NCBI GenBank assembly: GCA_002405435.1 | Contig: DHLU01000232.1 | Span: 670-6,240, forward strand | Source of the DNA: Flavobacteriales bacterium UBA4660 | GTDB lineage: Bacteria > Bacteroidota > Bacteroidia > Flavobacteriales_D > Sanyastnellaceae | DNA length: 5,571 bases | Direction: 5' to 3' | Shown here: positions 1-5,571 of the stretch, in pieces | Layout of the letters: every line of letters starts with the position of its first letter | Numbering within the stretch: the stretch's first letter is position 1 | Made by a program: the position numbers and the translations under genes | Notes under the pieces: model-generated | What the model was told of the DNA's origin: nothing | Seen by the model: the letters and a program-made list of their open reading frames with translations, nothing else | Database searches by the model: none

Positions 1-645
1 CAGGTCTATGGTGAATGCCTTGTCGTCATCATCTTCCTTCCAGAGCGGGAGCAGCACAATATCGTCGTCGTCTTCGGCAACACTTTTCAGGGTCTTCAGC
101 ACCATTCTGGCGGCAAGGTCAAGGTCGTCAGCCCAAAGTACTGTCTGTTCTTCCAGGTGATCGTGCAGGCTTTCGAAATTGATCATTTCCCGCTTGAAAA
201 ACCTGAGCAAGTATTCGCGGTCGTGCGCAAATCCACGCTGCTTGCTGGCCATGTACTCTTTGTAATCTTCCGTTTCGGTCAGCTGCCTGAAAATACCCTT
301 GAGCAGGTCTTTGTGTTCTGACCACGACAAGGCCCTGTCTTTGGCCTCCCTTGAGACCTTCTTGCTGTTGACAATCATGCGCAACAGTGCGTTGGCAACA
401 AATTTTGTATTGGGGTGAAGATCCTCGGGCGAGGGAAGCTTTTTGTTTTTTCCCGCTTCAATTTTCTCAATCGCAATTCCCTGCATCTCCCCGATCAGCA
501 TAATCAGCATGAGGTACAGGTCTCTGAAACGCTCAAAACTCTGCAGCATGAGTTTCTCGTATTGCACGACATCAGGTTTGTCTTCGCTGTAATAGGCAAA
601 GAAGAGTTGGTAAAGTTTGATGCGTATCTGGCGTCTGTTCAGCAT
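1..645 (-). CDS. nusB: Transcription antitermination factor NusB, long Bacteroidota type, C-terminus cut by window edge
   Basis: NusB binds boxA RNA with NusE (ribosomal protein S10) and supports antitermination, chiefly on rRNA operons; it is cytoplasmic. The frame opens with MLNRRQIRIKLYQLFFAYY and is open for 215 codons to base 1 with no stop. Features I recall from Bacteroidota NusB are visible: the MLNRR start, the stretch LPSPEDLHPNTKFV at about residues 70-83, a central W/YKEYM segment, DDLDLAARMVLKTLKSV at about 173-189, and LLPLWKEDDDDKAFTIDL at 198-215. These proteins are about 300 residues long, with a lineage-specific N-terminal extension before the NusB fold, so roughly the last 90 residues, including most of the conserved fold, lie outside the window. 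The ATG at 643-645 is 30 bases after the stop of the dehydrogenase gene and in the same frame. It has no Shine-Dalgarno sequence, which is normal in this phylum. Co-transcription with the dehydrogenase is inferred from spacing. Confidence 0.9.
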   Translation of the reverse strand, partial: MLNRRQIRIKLYQLFFAYYSEDKPDVVQYEKLMLQSFERFRDLYLMLIMLIGEMQGIAIEKIEAGKNKKLPSPEDLHPNTKFVANALLRMIVNSKKVSREAKDRALSWSEHKDLLKGIFRQLTETEDYKEYMASKQRGFAHDREYLLRFFKREMINFESLHDHLEEQTVLWADDLDLAARMVLKTLKSVAEDDDDIVLLPLWKEDDDDKAFTIDL

Positions 646-675
646 GTCTTGGGGGTATGGCGGGCGTTGGTTAGG

Positions 676-1782
676 TCAGAATGAAGTCTTAATGGATGCA
701 ATCGAAGCAATGCGTGCCTCTGCCATTTGGTTGGCCGCCAGGTAGGTCGGAATTTGGTCTTCCTTGCTTTTTTTGAATATGTTCAGCGTGGTATCGTAAA
801 TCTTCTCAGCCTGAGAAAGGGCGGCATCCTTGTTATAACCGATAATTTCCCAGTAGCAGTTGATGATACCTCCGGCATTCACCACAAAATCGGGTGCATA
901 AAGAATGCCCTTTTCCAACAATGCCTTTCCATGTACCTGCTCGTCTCTGAGTTGGTTGTTGGCTGCTCCGCAGATAATTGAACTGCTTAGCACCGCAAGG
1001 CTTTCGTCGTTTACCGTGGCACCCAGGGCGCATGGGGCATAAATATCCATGGGATAACTGTACACAGCGTCCGGGGCTACCACCTCCACTTTGTGCGTTG
1101 CGGTAACTGCCTTGAGCCGGTCTTCGAATATGTCAGCTACAGCCACCCGCGCACCTTCCCTGATCAGGTGGTCTACGAGGTAGGCACCTACATGCCCGAC
1201 CCCCTGCACCAATACACGCTTTCCTTCTATGGAGTCGCTACCGGTCGCTTCTCTGACTGATGCTTTCATGGCCATATATACGCCGAAGGCTGTGACAGGA
1301 CTGGGGTCTCCGCCACCACCGAGGTAAGGCGGCAGTCCGACTACATGGTCGGTTTCAAGCTTGACAAACTCCATGTCGCGGGTGCTGATGCCTACATCTT
1401 CTGCAGTAATGTACCGGCCTGCGAGGCCATTGACAAAGCGACCAAAACGACGCATCAACGCTTCGTTCTTAACGGTTCTGGGATCGCCGATGATCACCGC
1501 TTTGCCACCGCCGATATTCAGTCCTGCCACGGCATTTTTATAGGTCATGCCGCGGGAAAGCCTGAGCACATCCGTGAGGGCCTCTGCTTCTCCGGCGTAA
1601 TTCCACATTCGGGTACCGCCTACGGCCGGACCAAGGGTGGTGTTGTGAATCGCGATGATGGCGCGCAATCCTGTGGCCTTATCCTGACAGAAGACTACCT
1701 GTTCATGGTCGTTGATTGCCATCCTGTCGGTGACAGCTGTATGGGCAGACCGCTCGGGCGATTTGGCTGTGGATTCAATCAT
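676..1782 (-). CDS. Leucine dehydrogenase family (Glu/Leu/Phe/Val dehydrogenase)
   Basis: The family catalyses NAD+-dependent reversible oxidative deamination of branched-chain L-amino acids, for example leucine to 4-methyl-2-oxopentanoate plus ammonia, in the cytoplasm. The 368-residue product has the usual family length. The substrate domain comes first: LGPAVGGTRMW at 50-60, GMTYKNA with K82, GGGKAVIIGDP with K94 and ITAEDVG with D129. K82, K94 and D129 match the Bacillus catalytic residues K68, K80 and D115. The Rossmann domain follows: VQGVGHVG at 192-199 is the GxGxxG loop, and D217 in VADI fits NAD preference. DIYAPCALGATVND (246-259), ANNQL (274-278) and APDFVVNAGGIIN (296-308) are strongly leucine-dehydrogenase-like. 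The frame extends to an ATG at 1845, but I chose the ATG at 1780-1782 because the extra 21 residues look non-conserved and an AAGGA lies 4 bases upstream (1791-1787). An internal Met at residue 21 is another possible start. Leucine rather than phenylalanine or valine as substrate is inferred. Confidence 0.93.
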   Translation of the reverse strand: MIESTAKSPERSAHTAVTDRMAINDHEQVVFCQDKATGLRAIIAIHNTTLGPAVGGTRMWNYAGEAEALTDVLRLSRGMTYKNAVAGLNIGGGKAVIIGDPRTVKNEALMRRFGRFVNGLAGRYITAEDVGISTRDMEFVKLETDHVVGLPPYLGGGGDPSPVTAFGVYMAMKASVREATGSDSIEGKRVLVQGVGHVGAYLVDHLIREGARVAVADIFEDRLKAVTATHKVEVVAPDAVYSYPMDIYAPCALGATVNDESLAVLSSSIICGAANNQLRDEQVHGKALLEKGILYAPDFVVNAGGIINCYWEIIGYNKDAALSQAEKIYDTTLNIFKKSKEDQIPTYLAANQMAEARIASIASIKTSF

Positions 1783-1786
1783 GATT

Positions 1787-1791
1787 TCCTT
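1787..1791 (-). promoter_or_regulatory. Shine-Dalgarno-like AAGGA supporting the dehydrogenase start
   Basis: On the minus strand the sequence reads GCAAGGAAATC directly before the ATG at 1782. The AAGGA core has a short 4-base spacer. Shine-Dalgarno sites are uncommon in Bacteroidota, so this is supporting rather than decisive evidence. It favours this start over the ATG 63 bases upstream. Confidence 0.4.
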
Positions 1792-1858
1792 GCAATTTAC
1801 CCGATCGCATACCGGGTTTCGGGGGCGAATGTACACCGGAGGCAAGGGAACGGGGTGC

Positions 1859-1897
1859 TCCTGCTTTATTAAATTGTGCCAAAAGGCACAAGCAGGA
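1859..1897 (-). repeat. Nested inverted repeat in the DUF423-dehydrogenase spacer; possible weak terminator or leader hairpin
   Basis: Outer arms 1859-1866 (TCCTGCTT) and 1890-1897 (AAGCAGGA) are perfectly complementary over 8 bases. Inside them, 1874-1880 (TTGTGCC) and 1885-1891 (GGCACAA) form a 7-base perfect inverted repeat around AAAA. The two right arms overlap by two bases (1890-1891). As minus-strand RNA this could fold as an outer 8-bp stem carrying an inner 5-bp GUGCC/GGCAC stem, with a one-sided AU-rich bulge from bases 1867-1875. It sits about 60 bases after the DUF423 stop and about 77 bases before the dehydrogenase start. There is no clean U-tract after it, only AAUUUAAUAAA after the inner stem, so it is at best a weak intrinsic terminator. 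An operator or leader structure for the dehydrogenase is the alternative. Function is unknown. Confidence 0.5.
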
Positions 1898-1956
1898 CAA
1901 TGCCCCTTCTATGGGCGCAGCAACGGCTGAGGTGTGCATGTATGTGCTTCTTTCTG

Positions 1957-2349
1957 TCATGCCTTCCTGTCTTTTTTTATGGCGAGGGCCGCGGCGATCC
2001 AACCGGCCGCAAAACACAGACCCCCCAGGGGTGTAATGGGGCCCAACACGCTGGCAAACGCGCCGTGTTGCACCGCCGGAATCGAAAGCCCATAAAGAGA
2101 ACCGCTGAAGCATACCGTGCCGGCGAATAAAAGGCGGTTAGCCAGGCGAAACCTGTCTGGGTCTGCAAGCGCCAGCACTAACATACCCACGCTATGGACA
2201 AAATGGTAGAGCACCGCGGTCTTCCAGACCTCCAGTTGTTGTTCGCCGAGCAGCGGCCTCAGCCAGTGCGCGCCAAATGCGCCCAGCGTTACCGCAAGGG
2301 CCAGCAGTAAACAGGCAAGAAAGGCAAAGCGGTTTTGCTTGGTGTTCAT
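1957..2349 (-). CDS. DUF423 family small membrane protein (YgdD/YwdK-like)
   Basis: A 130-residue inner-membrane protein of the DUF423 family (PF04241), whose biochemical role is not established to my knowledge. Four hydrophobic segments fit the family: about residues 7-26, 45-62, 72-90 and 103-124. Recognisable family motifs are VTLGAFGAHWL (20-30), the W42..YHFVHS stretch (W42, Y48, H49, H52), FSGSLYGL (81-88) and GPITPLGGLCFAAGW (103-117). The C-terminus is short and basic (KKDRKA). The frame extends to an ATG at 2415, but the Met at 2347-2349 was chosen because it puts the first helix close to the N-terminus and gives normal family length. No Shine-Dalgarno sequence is seen. The gene follows the terminator of the large secreted-protein gene by about 100 bases, so it probably begins a new transcription unit. 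The 174-base gap to the dehydrogenase leaves open whether they are co-transcribed. Confidence 0.92.
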   Translation of the reverse strand: MNTKQNRFAFLACLLLALAVTLGAFGAHWLRPLLGEQQLEVWKTAVLYHFVHSVGMLVLALADPDRFRLANRLLFAGTVCFSGSLYGLSIPAVQHGAFASVLGPITPLGGLCFAAGWIAAALAIKKDRKA

Positions 2350-2375
2350 GGAGCCGTTCAGTGAGAAAATCGGCG

Positions 2376-2383
2376 CAAGTATA
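2376..2383 (-). promoter_or_regulatory. Possible Bacteroidota -7 promoter element for the DUF423 gene
   Basis: The minus strand reads TATACTTG, one mismatch from the Bacteroidota -7 consensus TAnnTTTG, and lies 26 bases before the chosen ATG. It is in the gap between the upstream terminator and the gene, where a promoter is expected. The nearest TTG upstream (2399-2397) is only 13 bases away, shorter than the usual spacing to the -33 element, so the call is weak. Confidence 0.25.
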
Positions 2384-2447
2384 GCACCGGATGACCCAAC
2401 TGCGCCGGTCAGCAAGTCCTGCTGCCCTCTCCGTACCGCATTTCGGT

Positions 2448-2480
2448 AAAAAAAACGCCCCCCCGGAAACCGGGAGGGCG
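2448..2480 (-). terminator. Strong rho-independent terminator of the secreted-protein gene
   Basis: In the minus direction an 11-bp stem is formed by bases 2480-2470 (CGCCCTCCCGG) and 2466-2456 (CCGGGGGGGCG), including one U-G wobble, closed by a UUU loop and followed at once by eight U residues (2455-2448). It begins 23 bases after the stop of the 943-residue gene. The GC-rich stem, tiny loop and uninterrupted U-tract make this a textbook intrinsic terminator. On the plus strand no U-tract follows, so it works in one direction only. Confidence 0.93.
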
Positions 2481-2502
2481 CTGTTAGGGGTAGTTGAAAA
2501 GC

Positions 2503-5334
2503 TTATTCCACGATAACCCTGTTGACCACGGGAACACCGTCAAAAGTGGTCTCCAGCTGATACATGCCCGCTGCCAGGTTGGACGTATCAAGGGTCCATA
2601 CCCGTGTACCTGCCGCAATCACACCGGGCTCCTGAGCCACTACGATACGGCCGCTGGTATCCATCAACCGGTACTGCACCCTTTTGGCCTGGTTGAGTTG
2701 CACCTGGAGATTCAACAGGTCGCCGGCAGGATTCGGATAGACCGACAGCGATTGCAATCCGCCTACTTCTTCGGTACCCAGCAGAATAACCTGCACTTCT
2801 TCGCGGTCTGACGGACAGTCGAACACCGGTGTAGAAACGGACCAGTCGTAGAAGAAATAGTAATAGTTGTCAAAATCATCGCCCTGCACGTTGGTACCGG
2901 TGATCGTCGCCAGTGCACCTACAGCATAGGGAAAATCATAGGGTTCGTCTACGTTGATGTTGCGGTCGCGCCAGAGCTGGGGATTCATGTTGGTGCAGCG
3001 GATGCCGTAGCCTTCTCCCTGCGCGATGACAAAGCCCAGTTCAACGATGGATTCTCCCTGCGGAATGTCAAACGAGCCCGAAACAACGGTGTTACCCGCT
3101 TCATCCACTACTTCGATGGTGCGAGCACCCGCATTTCCGGCAAATACCTTTACCGCATCCAGGATAATGTCTTCATGGGCATCAAAGACGAGGTAATAGT
3201 TGGGGCTGTTGTGGTATTGTCCTTCTTCATTGACCAGTTTTCCGCCCGCCCCGGTTTCGCCGCCGTGCAGCAGGGCGTCTTCAACCCAATAACTGGTATT
3301 GATGTAAATGGTCGGGGTGGTGAAGGAGTTTCCGGTAGCCACGGGGGTCGTTGCCAACGCGCTGTCATACCAGCGCACGTTGCTGCCGGCAGCCGTGAAA
3401 GTGGCCTCACCAAATTCTTCCAGCACAATATCGGCAACAACAGGGGTTTCCGGGGCATCGAATACCTCGACATGGAAATCAGCCGAAGCCTGGGTGGAGC
3501 AATTGCCCGTCACCGAAACCGAATAATCACCTGTCTGGGTTACGGTAATGGCCTGGGCGGCGCTTCCGTTGCTCCACGACCACGCATTGCCATCCGTAGC
3601 GCTCAGCTGCACGCTTCCGCCTTCACAAAACTCCACCGCACCATCGGCGGTTACCGTGGGCACAGGGTCAGGGGTTACTGTTACCTGCACACTGTTGGAG
3701 GTGCCGGCGCAACCTTCTTCATCCCAAACGATCAGGCTGTAATTGCCTTCACCGCTCACCTCAAGTTCGGCTTCATGAGAACCATTGCTCCAGATATAAT
3801 CGCCTCCGACCTCAACAATTTCGAGCACGACCGTTTCACCCGGACACAGGTCTGTGTCGCCCGTGGCGGCAATCTCAGCGCCCGGTGCTGCACAAACGGT
3901 TTCCACTACGTTGTGCCAGGTGTCAACATCCGGATTTTCAATCACAGTCACCAGTCCGGAAGGCCAGTAAATGACGGCAAGGTCAACCGATGTAGCTGAG
4001 CCCAGGCCGAAGTGAGCGGCAAAACAATTGGATATGCCATAACTCTCGCCTGCTCGCACCTCGCGGATCTGCACGCCCCATGCGCCGTGAATTTCCACCA
4101 GTGCCCCTACCGCATCGCGGCTGGAAACTGTTCCTTCGAGGTCGAAAACTACGAAGTGGTTGGCTCCGCCGTCATTGAGGAACAAACGGTCCTGGTGGCT
4201 GAAGTCCGGATCGATGTAGCCGTCTCCATAGCTGGCATACACGTCCAGGTAACCGTCGCGGTTGAGGTCACCGATACCAAAGCTGTGCATCACGTCGTTG
4301 TTTTGAAACGTATTGTCAACTTCGGTAAAGGTCATGTCGCCGTTGTTGCGGTAATAGCCGTGTGCTCCGCCCGCATGAATCAGGTCGACCCACCCGTCGT
4401 TGTCGAAATCGGCGAGTTTGGCCTGCAGGAAGAAACCGCTGACCTCCAGCCCTGAGCCCGCTGTAACGTTGGTGAAGTAGCCATAGCCATCGTTTTCGTA
4501 CAACTGGAGCGTAGCGCTGTGGGTGGTGATGAGGCAGTCAAAGTCTCCGTCATTGTCGACATCGGCAAAATCCGATGTCCATGACTGCTCCAGGTTTACC
4601 AGTCCGCGCTCGTGGGCCTTGTCCTCGTAGTTGTTGTTGCCATCGTTGACCAGCAACACATTGGTTCTGCGCGGATCGTAAGGGTCATTCACAAACTGGC
4701 GGCACTTGGCAATGAAACAATCAATATCACCGTCCCTGTCGAAATCGGTCCATACGCTGCCGTAATTGCCGCTGTTGTCGCTGCCTGGGTAAATGGTCAT
4801 GTCAATCATTGTCTGGTCGGGCAACAACGTTCCCAGGCTATTATTACGCCACAGGTGGCTTTCGCCATCATCATGGCACATGAAGGCATCGAGCCAGCCA
4901 TCATTGTTGATATCGGCAAAATTGCAGGCTTGTGAAAACACGGTGTAATCGTCGTCAAGGTCAGCACCGGCGAAGTTGTCGGGGCCGTTGATGTTCGTGA
5001 GGTGCACGCCATCGTAGTAGCCTCCGGTCAGTACATCGCGGTGCCCGTCATTATCGACGTCCGCCACGCACATGCCCCACTGCTGCTCATCGCTTACAGT
5101 GCCGAAAAAATGCTCGTCGAATGACCCGTCGCTTTGCTGGTACAATACGTACAGGTCGAGGCTCTCGTCTAGCACCACGATGTCATCGAAGCCATCGCTG
5201 TTCATGTCGGTTACGCCCACACAGCCGCCGCTGAAAAAAGAAGACGGGAGCAGGCCGTTGCTCATGGTAAACGTTTGTGCAGCCAGCGCGGAAGAGAGTG
5301 CAGCCAGCCAAAGTGAAAGGTAAATTTTCCTCAT
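2503..5334 (-). CDS. Secreted FG-GAP/VCBS propeller protein with ASPIC/UnbV domain, Ig-like repeats and T9SS sorting domain
   Basis: A 943-residue exported protein, probably surface-attached or released. Residues 1-19 form a Sec signal peptide (K3, hydrophobic core, ALA-A-Q cleavage region). Seven calcium-loop repeats of the DxDxDG type start at D43, D92, D141, D197, D258, D309 and D356, as expected for a seven-bladed integrin-like propeller. Residues about 391-478 are an ASPIC/UnbV domain (SSRDAVGALVEI, REVRAGESYG, HFGLGS, VIYWPSG), as in CRTAC1-like proteins. Two Ig-like repeats follow at about 485-554 and 560-625, each with a WSNGS core and a likely disulfide pair (C497/C542, C570/C612). 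A third Ig-like segment lies at 627-688 and a jelly-roll-like segment at about 690-835. Residues 861-943 are a T9SS type A sorting domain (VYPNPAGD at 865-872, NLAAGMYQLE, then NRVIVE). Role and ligand are unknown; adhesion or carbohydrate binding are guesses. The leader has no Shine-Dalgarno sequence but is A-rich, typical of the phylum. The gene appears monocistronic, ending at a strong terminator. Confidence 0.93.
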   Translation of the reverse strand: MRKIYLSLWLAALSSALAAQTFTMSNGLLPSSFFSGGCVGVTDMNSDGFDDIVVLDESLDLYVLYQQSDGSFDEHFFGTVSDEQQWGMCVADVDNDGHRDVLTGGYYDGVHLTNINGPDNFAGADLDDDYTVFSQACNFADINNDGWLDAFMCHDDGESHLWRNNSLGTLLPDQTMIDMTIYPGSDNSGNYGSVWTDFDRDGDIDCFIAKCRQFVNDPYDPRRTNVLLVNDGNNNYEDKAHERGLVNLEQSWTSDFADVDNDGDFDCLITTHSATLQLYENDGYGYFTNVTAGSGLEVSGFFLQAKLADFDNDGWVDLIHAGGAHGYYRNNGDMTFTEVDNTFQNNDVMHSFGIGDLNRDGYLDVYASYGDGYIDPDFSHQDRLFLNDGGANHFVVFDLEGTVSSRDAVGALVEIHGAWGVQIREVRAGESYGISNCFAAHFGLGSATSVDLAVIYWPSGLVTVIENPDVDTWHNVVETVCAAPGAEIAATGDTDLCPGETVVLEIVEVGGDYIWSNGSHEAELEVSGEGNYSLIVWDEEGCAGTSNSVQVTVTPDPVPTVTADGAVEFCEGGSVQLSATDGNAWSWSNGSAAQAITVTQTGDYSVSVTGNCSTQASADFHVEVFDAPETPVVADIVLEEFGEATFTAAGSNVRWYDSALATTPVATGNSFTTPTIYINTSYWVEDALLHGGETGAGGKLVNEEGQYHNSPNYYLVFDAHEDIILDAVKVFAGNAGARTIEVVDEAGNTVVSGSFDIPQGESIVELGFVIAQGEGYGIRCTNMNPQLWRDRNINVDEPYDFPYAVGALATITGTNVQGDDFDNYYYFFYDWSVSTPVFDCPSDREEVQVILLGTEEVGGLQSLSVYPNPAGDLLNLQVQLNQAKRVQYRLMDTSGRIVVAQEPGVIAAGTRVWTLDTSNLAAGMYQLETTFDGVPVVNRVIVE

Positions 5335-5413
5335 GCGGTTTTATATGTTTTGTATGTAGTTGACCTGTATTAAGATGCGGGTTTTACAGCCGGGCCAAAG
5401 TAGCAGATACCCG

Positions 5414-5426
5414 CCTTCCCGGAAGG
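5414..5426. repeat. Short GC-rich inverted repeat CCTTCC-C-GGAAGG
   Basis: Arms of 6 bases flank a single central base; as RNA it would form a 5-bp stem with a 3-base loop. No U-tract follows on either strand, so it is not a convincing terminator. It lies about 50 bases after the stop of the right-edge gene and could be a protein-binding site or chance. Confidence 0.35.
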
Positions 5427-5428
5427 GT

Positions 5429-5447
5429 AAGAAATGTTAACTTTCTT
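5429..5447. repeat. Short AT-rich inverted repeat AAGAAA-N7-TTTCTT
   Basis: Six-base arms at 5429-5434 and 5442-5447 flank TGTTAAC, which contains the palindrome GTTAAC. It begins 28 bases after the stop of the right-edge gene on the minus strand. It could contribute to transcript-end formation or be an operator. An AT-rich repeat this short can also arise by chance. Confidence 0.3.
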
Positions 5448-5475
5448 GCAAGGTTGGACGGCCAATAGATGATTT

Positions 5476-5571
5476 TCAGGACTTCTTGGCCCTTTCCGAA
5501 TAGACAACCATTACTGACAGGGACATTGTGCCCAGTTCTTTGCCGTCGTTCTTGCTTACAGCCTCGAGAAC
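5476..5571 (-). CDS. C-terminal 31 residues of an unidentified protein, cut by the right window edge
   Basis: The minus strand is open from base 5571 to a TGA at 5476-5478. The peptide starts VLEAVSKNDGKELG, continues TMSLSVMVVYSE and ends RAKKS. The pattern is two hydrophobic beta-strands joined by an NDGK turn, then a short basic tail. This resembles the closing strands of hotdog-fold thioesterase-type proteins, but 31 residues are too few to assign a family, and that suggestion is only inference. The alternating hydrophobic pattern and a stop placed before an apparent intergenic region support a real gene end. Its start and function cannot be read here. Confidence 0.6.
   Translation of the reverse strand, partial: VLEAVSKNDGKELGTMSLSVMVVYSERAKKS

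Larger units (their letters stand above)
5335..5475 (-). promoter_or_regulatory. Intergenic region likely to hold the promoter of the secreted-protein gene
   Basis: This 141-base gap separates the gene entering from the right edge from the 943-residue gene. The part nearest the start codon is AT-rich on the minus strand (CATACAAAACATATAAAACCGC before ATG), resembling the A-rich leaders of Bacteroidota genes. A TTTG at about 5397-5394 with TAATACAG 23 bases downstream is a loose fit to TTTG/TAnnTTTG, but it is too degenerate for a confident promoter call. Two short inverted repeats also lie here (5414-5426 and 5429-5447). No gene is seen in the gap. Confidence 0.3.

Noticed and set aside
19..33. 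DDDDK in NusB, which looks like an enteropeptidase site.
   Set aside because: It belongs to an acidic stretch found in long Bacteroidota NusB proteins and is coincidental.
1783..1845. A 21-residue N-terminal extension of the dehydrogenase from the ATG at 1845.
   Set aside because: The extension (MPPVYIRPRNPVC...) looks non-conserved, and the shorter start has normal family length and an AAGGA just upstream.
1345..1872. Plus-strand open frame of 175 codons antisense to the dehydrogenase gene.
   Set aside because: It overlaps a strongly conserved enzyme and its translation shows no family features.
2350..2415. A 22-residue N-terminal extension of the DUF423 protein from the ATG at 2415.
   Set aside because: Family members start close to the first helix; the extension overlaps the expected promoter region.
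3175..3999. Long plus-strand open frame of 274 codons inside the secreted-protein gene.
   Set aside because: It lies wholly antisense to a gene with clear domains, has low-complexity composition with no recognisable motif, and is explained by codon bias of the opposite strand.
4012..4935. Plus-strand open frames (4012-4455, 4612-4935) rich in Val, Ala and Ile that look like membrane segments.
   Set aside because: They are the reverse complement of repeated Asp/Asn-rich calcium loops (GAC/GAT/AAC read as GTC/ATC/GTT), so the hydrophobicity is an artefact.
2503..5334. The repeated DxDxDG sequence as a possible tandem DNA repeat array.
   Set aside because: The repetition is at protein level; the nucleotide copies have diverged and the spacing is irregular, as expected of propeller blades.
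5341..5375. Plus-strand TTGACC at 5361-5366 resembling a sigma70 -35 box.
   Set aside because: No matching -10 box follows at proper spacing, no plus-strand gene lies downstream, and Bacteroidota use a different promoter consensus.

Overview
The window reads as an ordinary chromosomal segment of a member of the Bacteroidota, probably from the Flavobacteriales or a neighbouring order. Three things point there: a large secreted protein that ends in a type IX secretion (T9SS) type A sorting domain, a NusB of the long Bacteroidota type with an N-terminal extension, and mostly Shine-Dalgarno-poor gene starts. Base composition by eye is balanced to slightly GC-rich. I see no mobile element, CRISPR array, tRNA, rRNA or sign of recent transfer.

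All supported genes lie on the minus strand, so transcription runs from high to low coordinates. At the right edge is the last 31 codons of an unidentified gene (stop at 5476-5478). About 140 bases of intergenic DNA follow, then one 943-residue exported protein (5334 to 2503). It has a signal peptide, a seven-repeat FG-GAP/VCBS calcium-loop propeller, an ASPIC/UnbV (CRTAC1-like) domain, two Cys-containing Ig-like repeats, a third Ig-like segment, a jelly-roll-like segment and a T9SS sorting domain. A strong intrinsic terminator (2480-2448) closes this unit.

Downstream are a small DUF423 four-helix membrane protein (2349 to 1957), a 174-base spacer with a nested inverted repeat, a leucine-dehydrogenase family enzyme (1782 to 676) and, 30 bases further on, the start of nusB (645 to the left edge, where it is cut). 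The dehydrogenase and nusB probably share a transcript. The DUF423 gene may have its own promoter after the terminator. The genes do not form an obvious pathway: a surface or secreted protein, a small membrane protein, branched-chain amino acid metabolism and a transcription antitermination factor.

I found no convincing novel system. The points most worth a second look are the domain combination of the large secreted protein, its jelly-roll-like segment, and the inverted repeat in front of the dehydrogenase.
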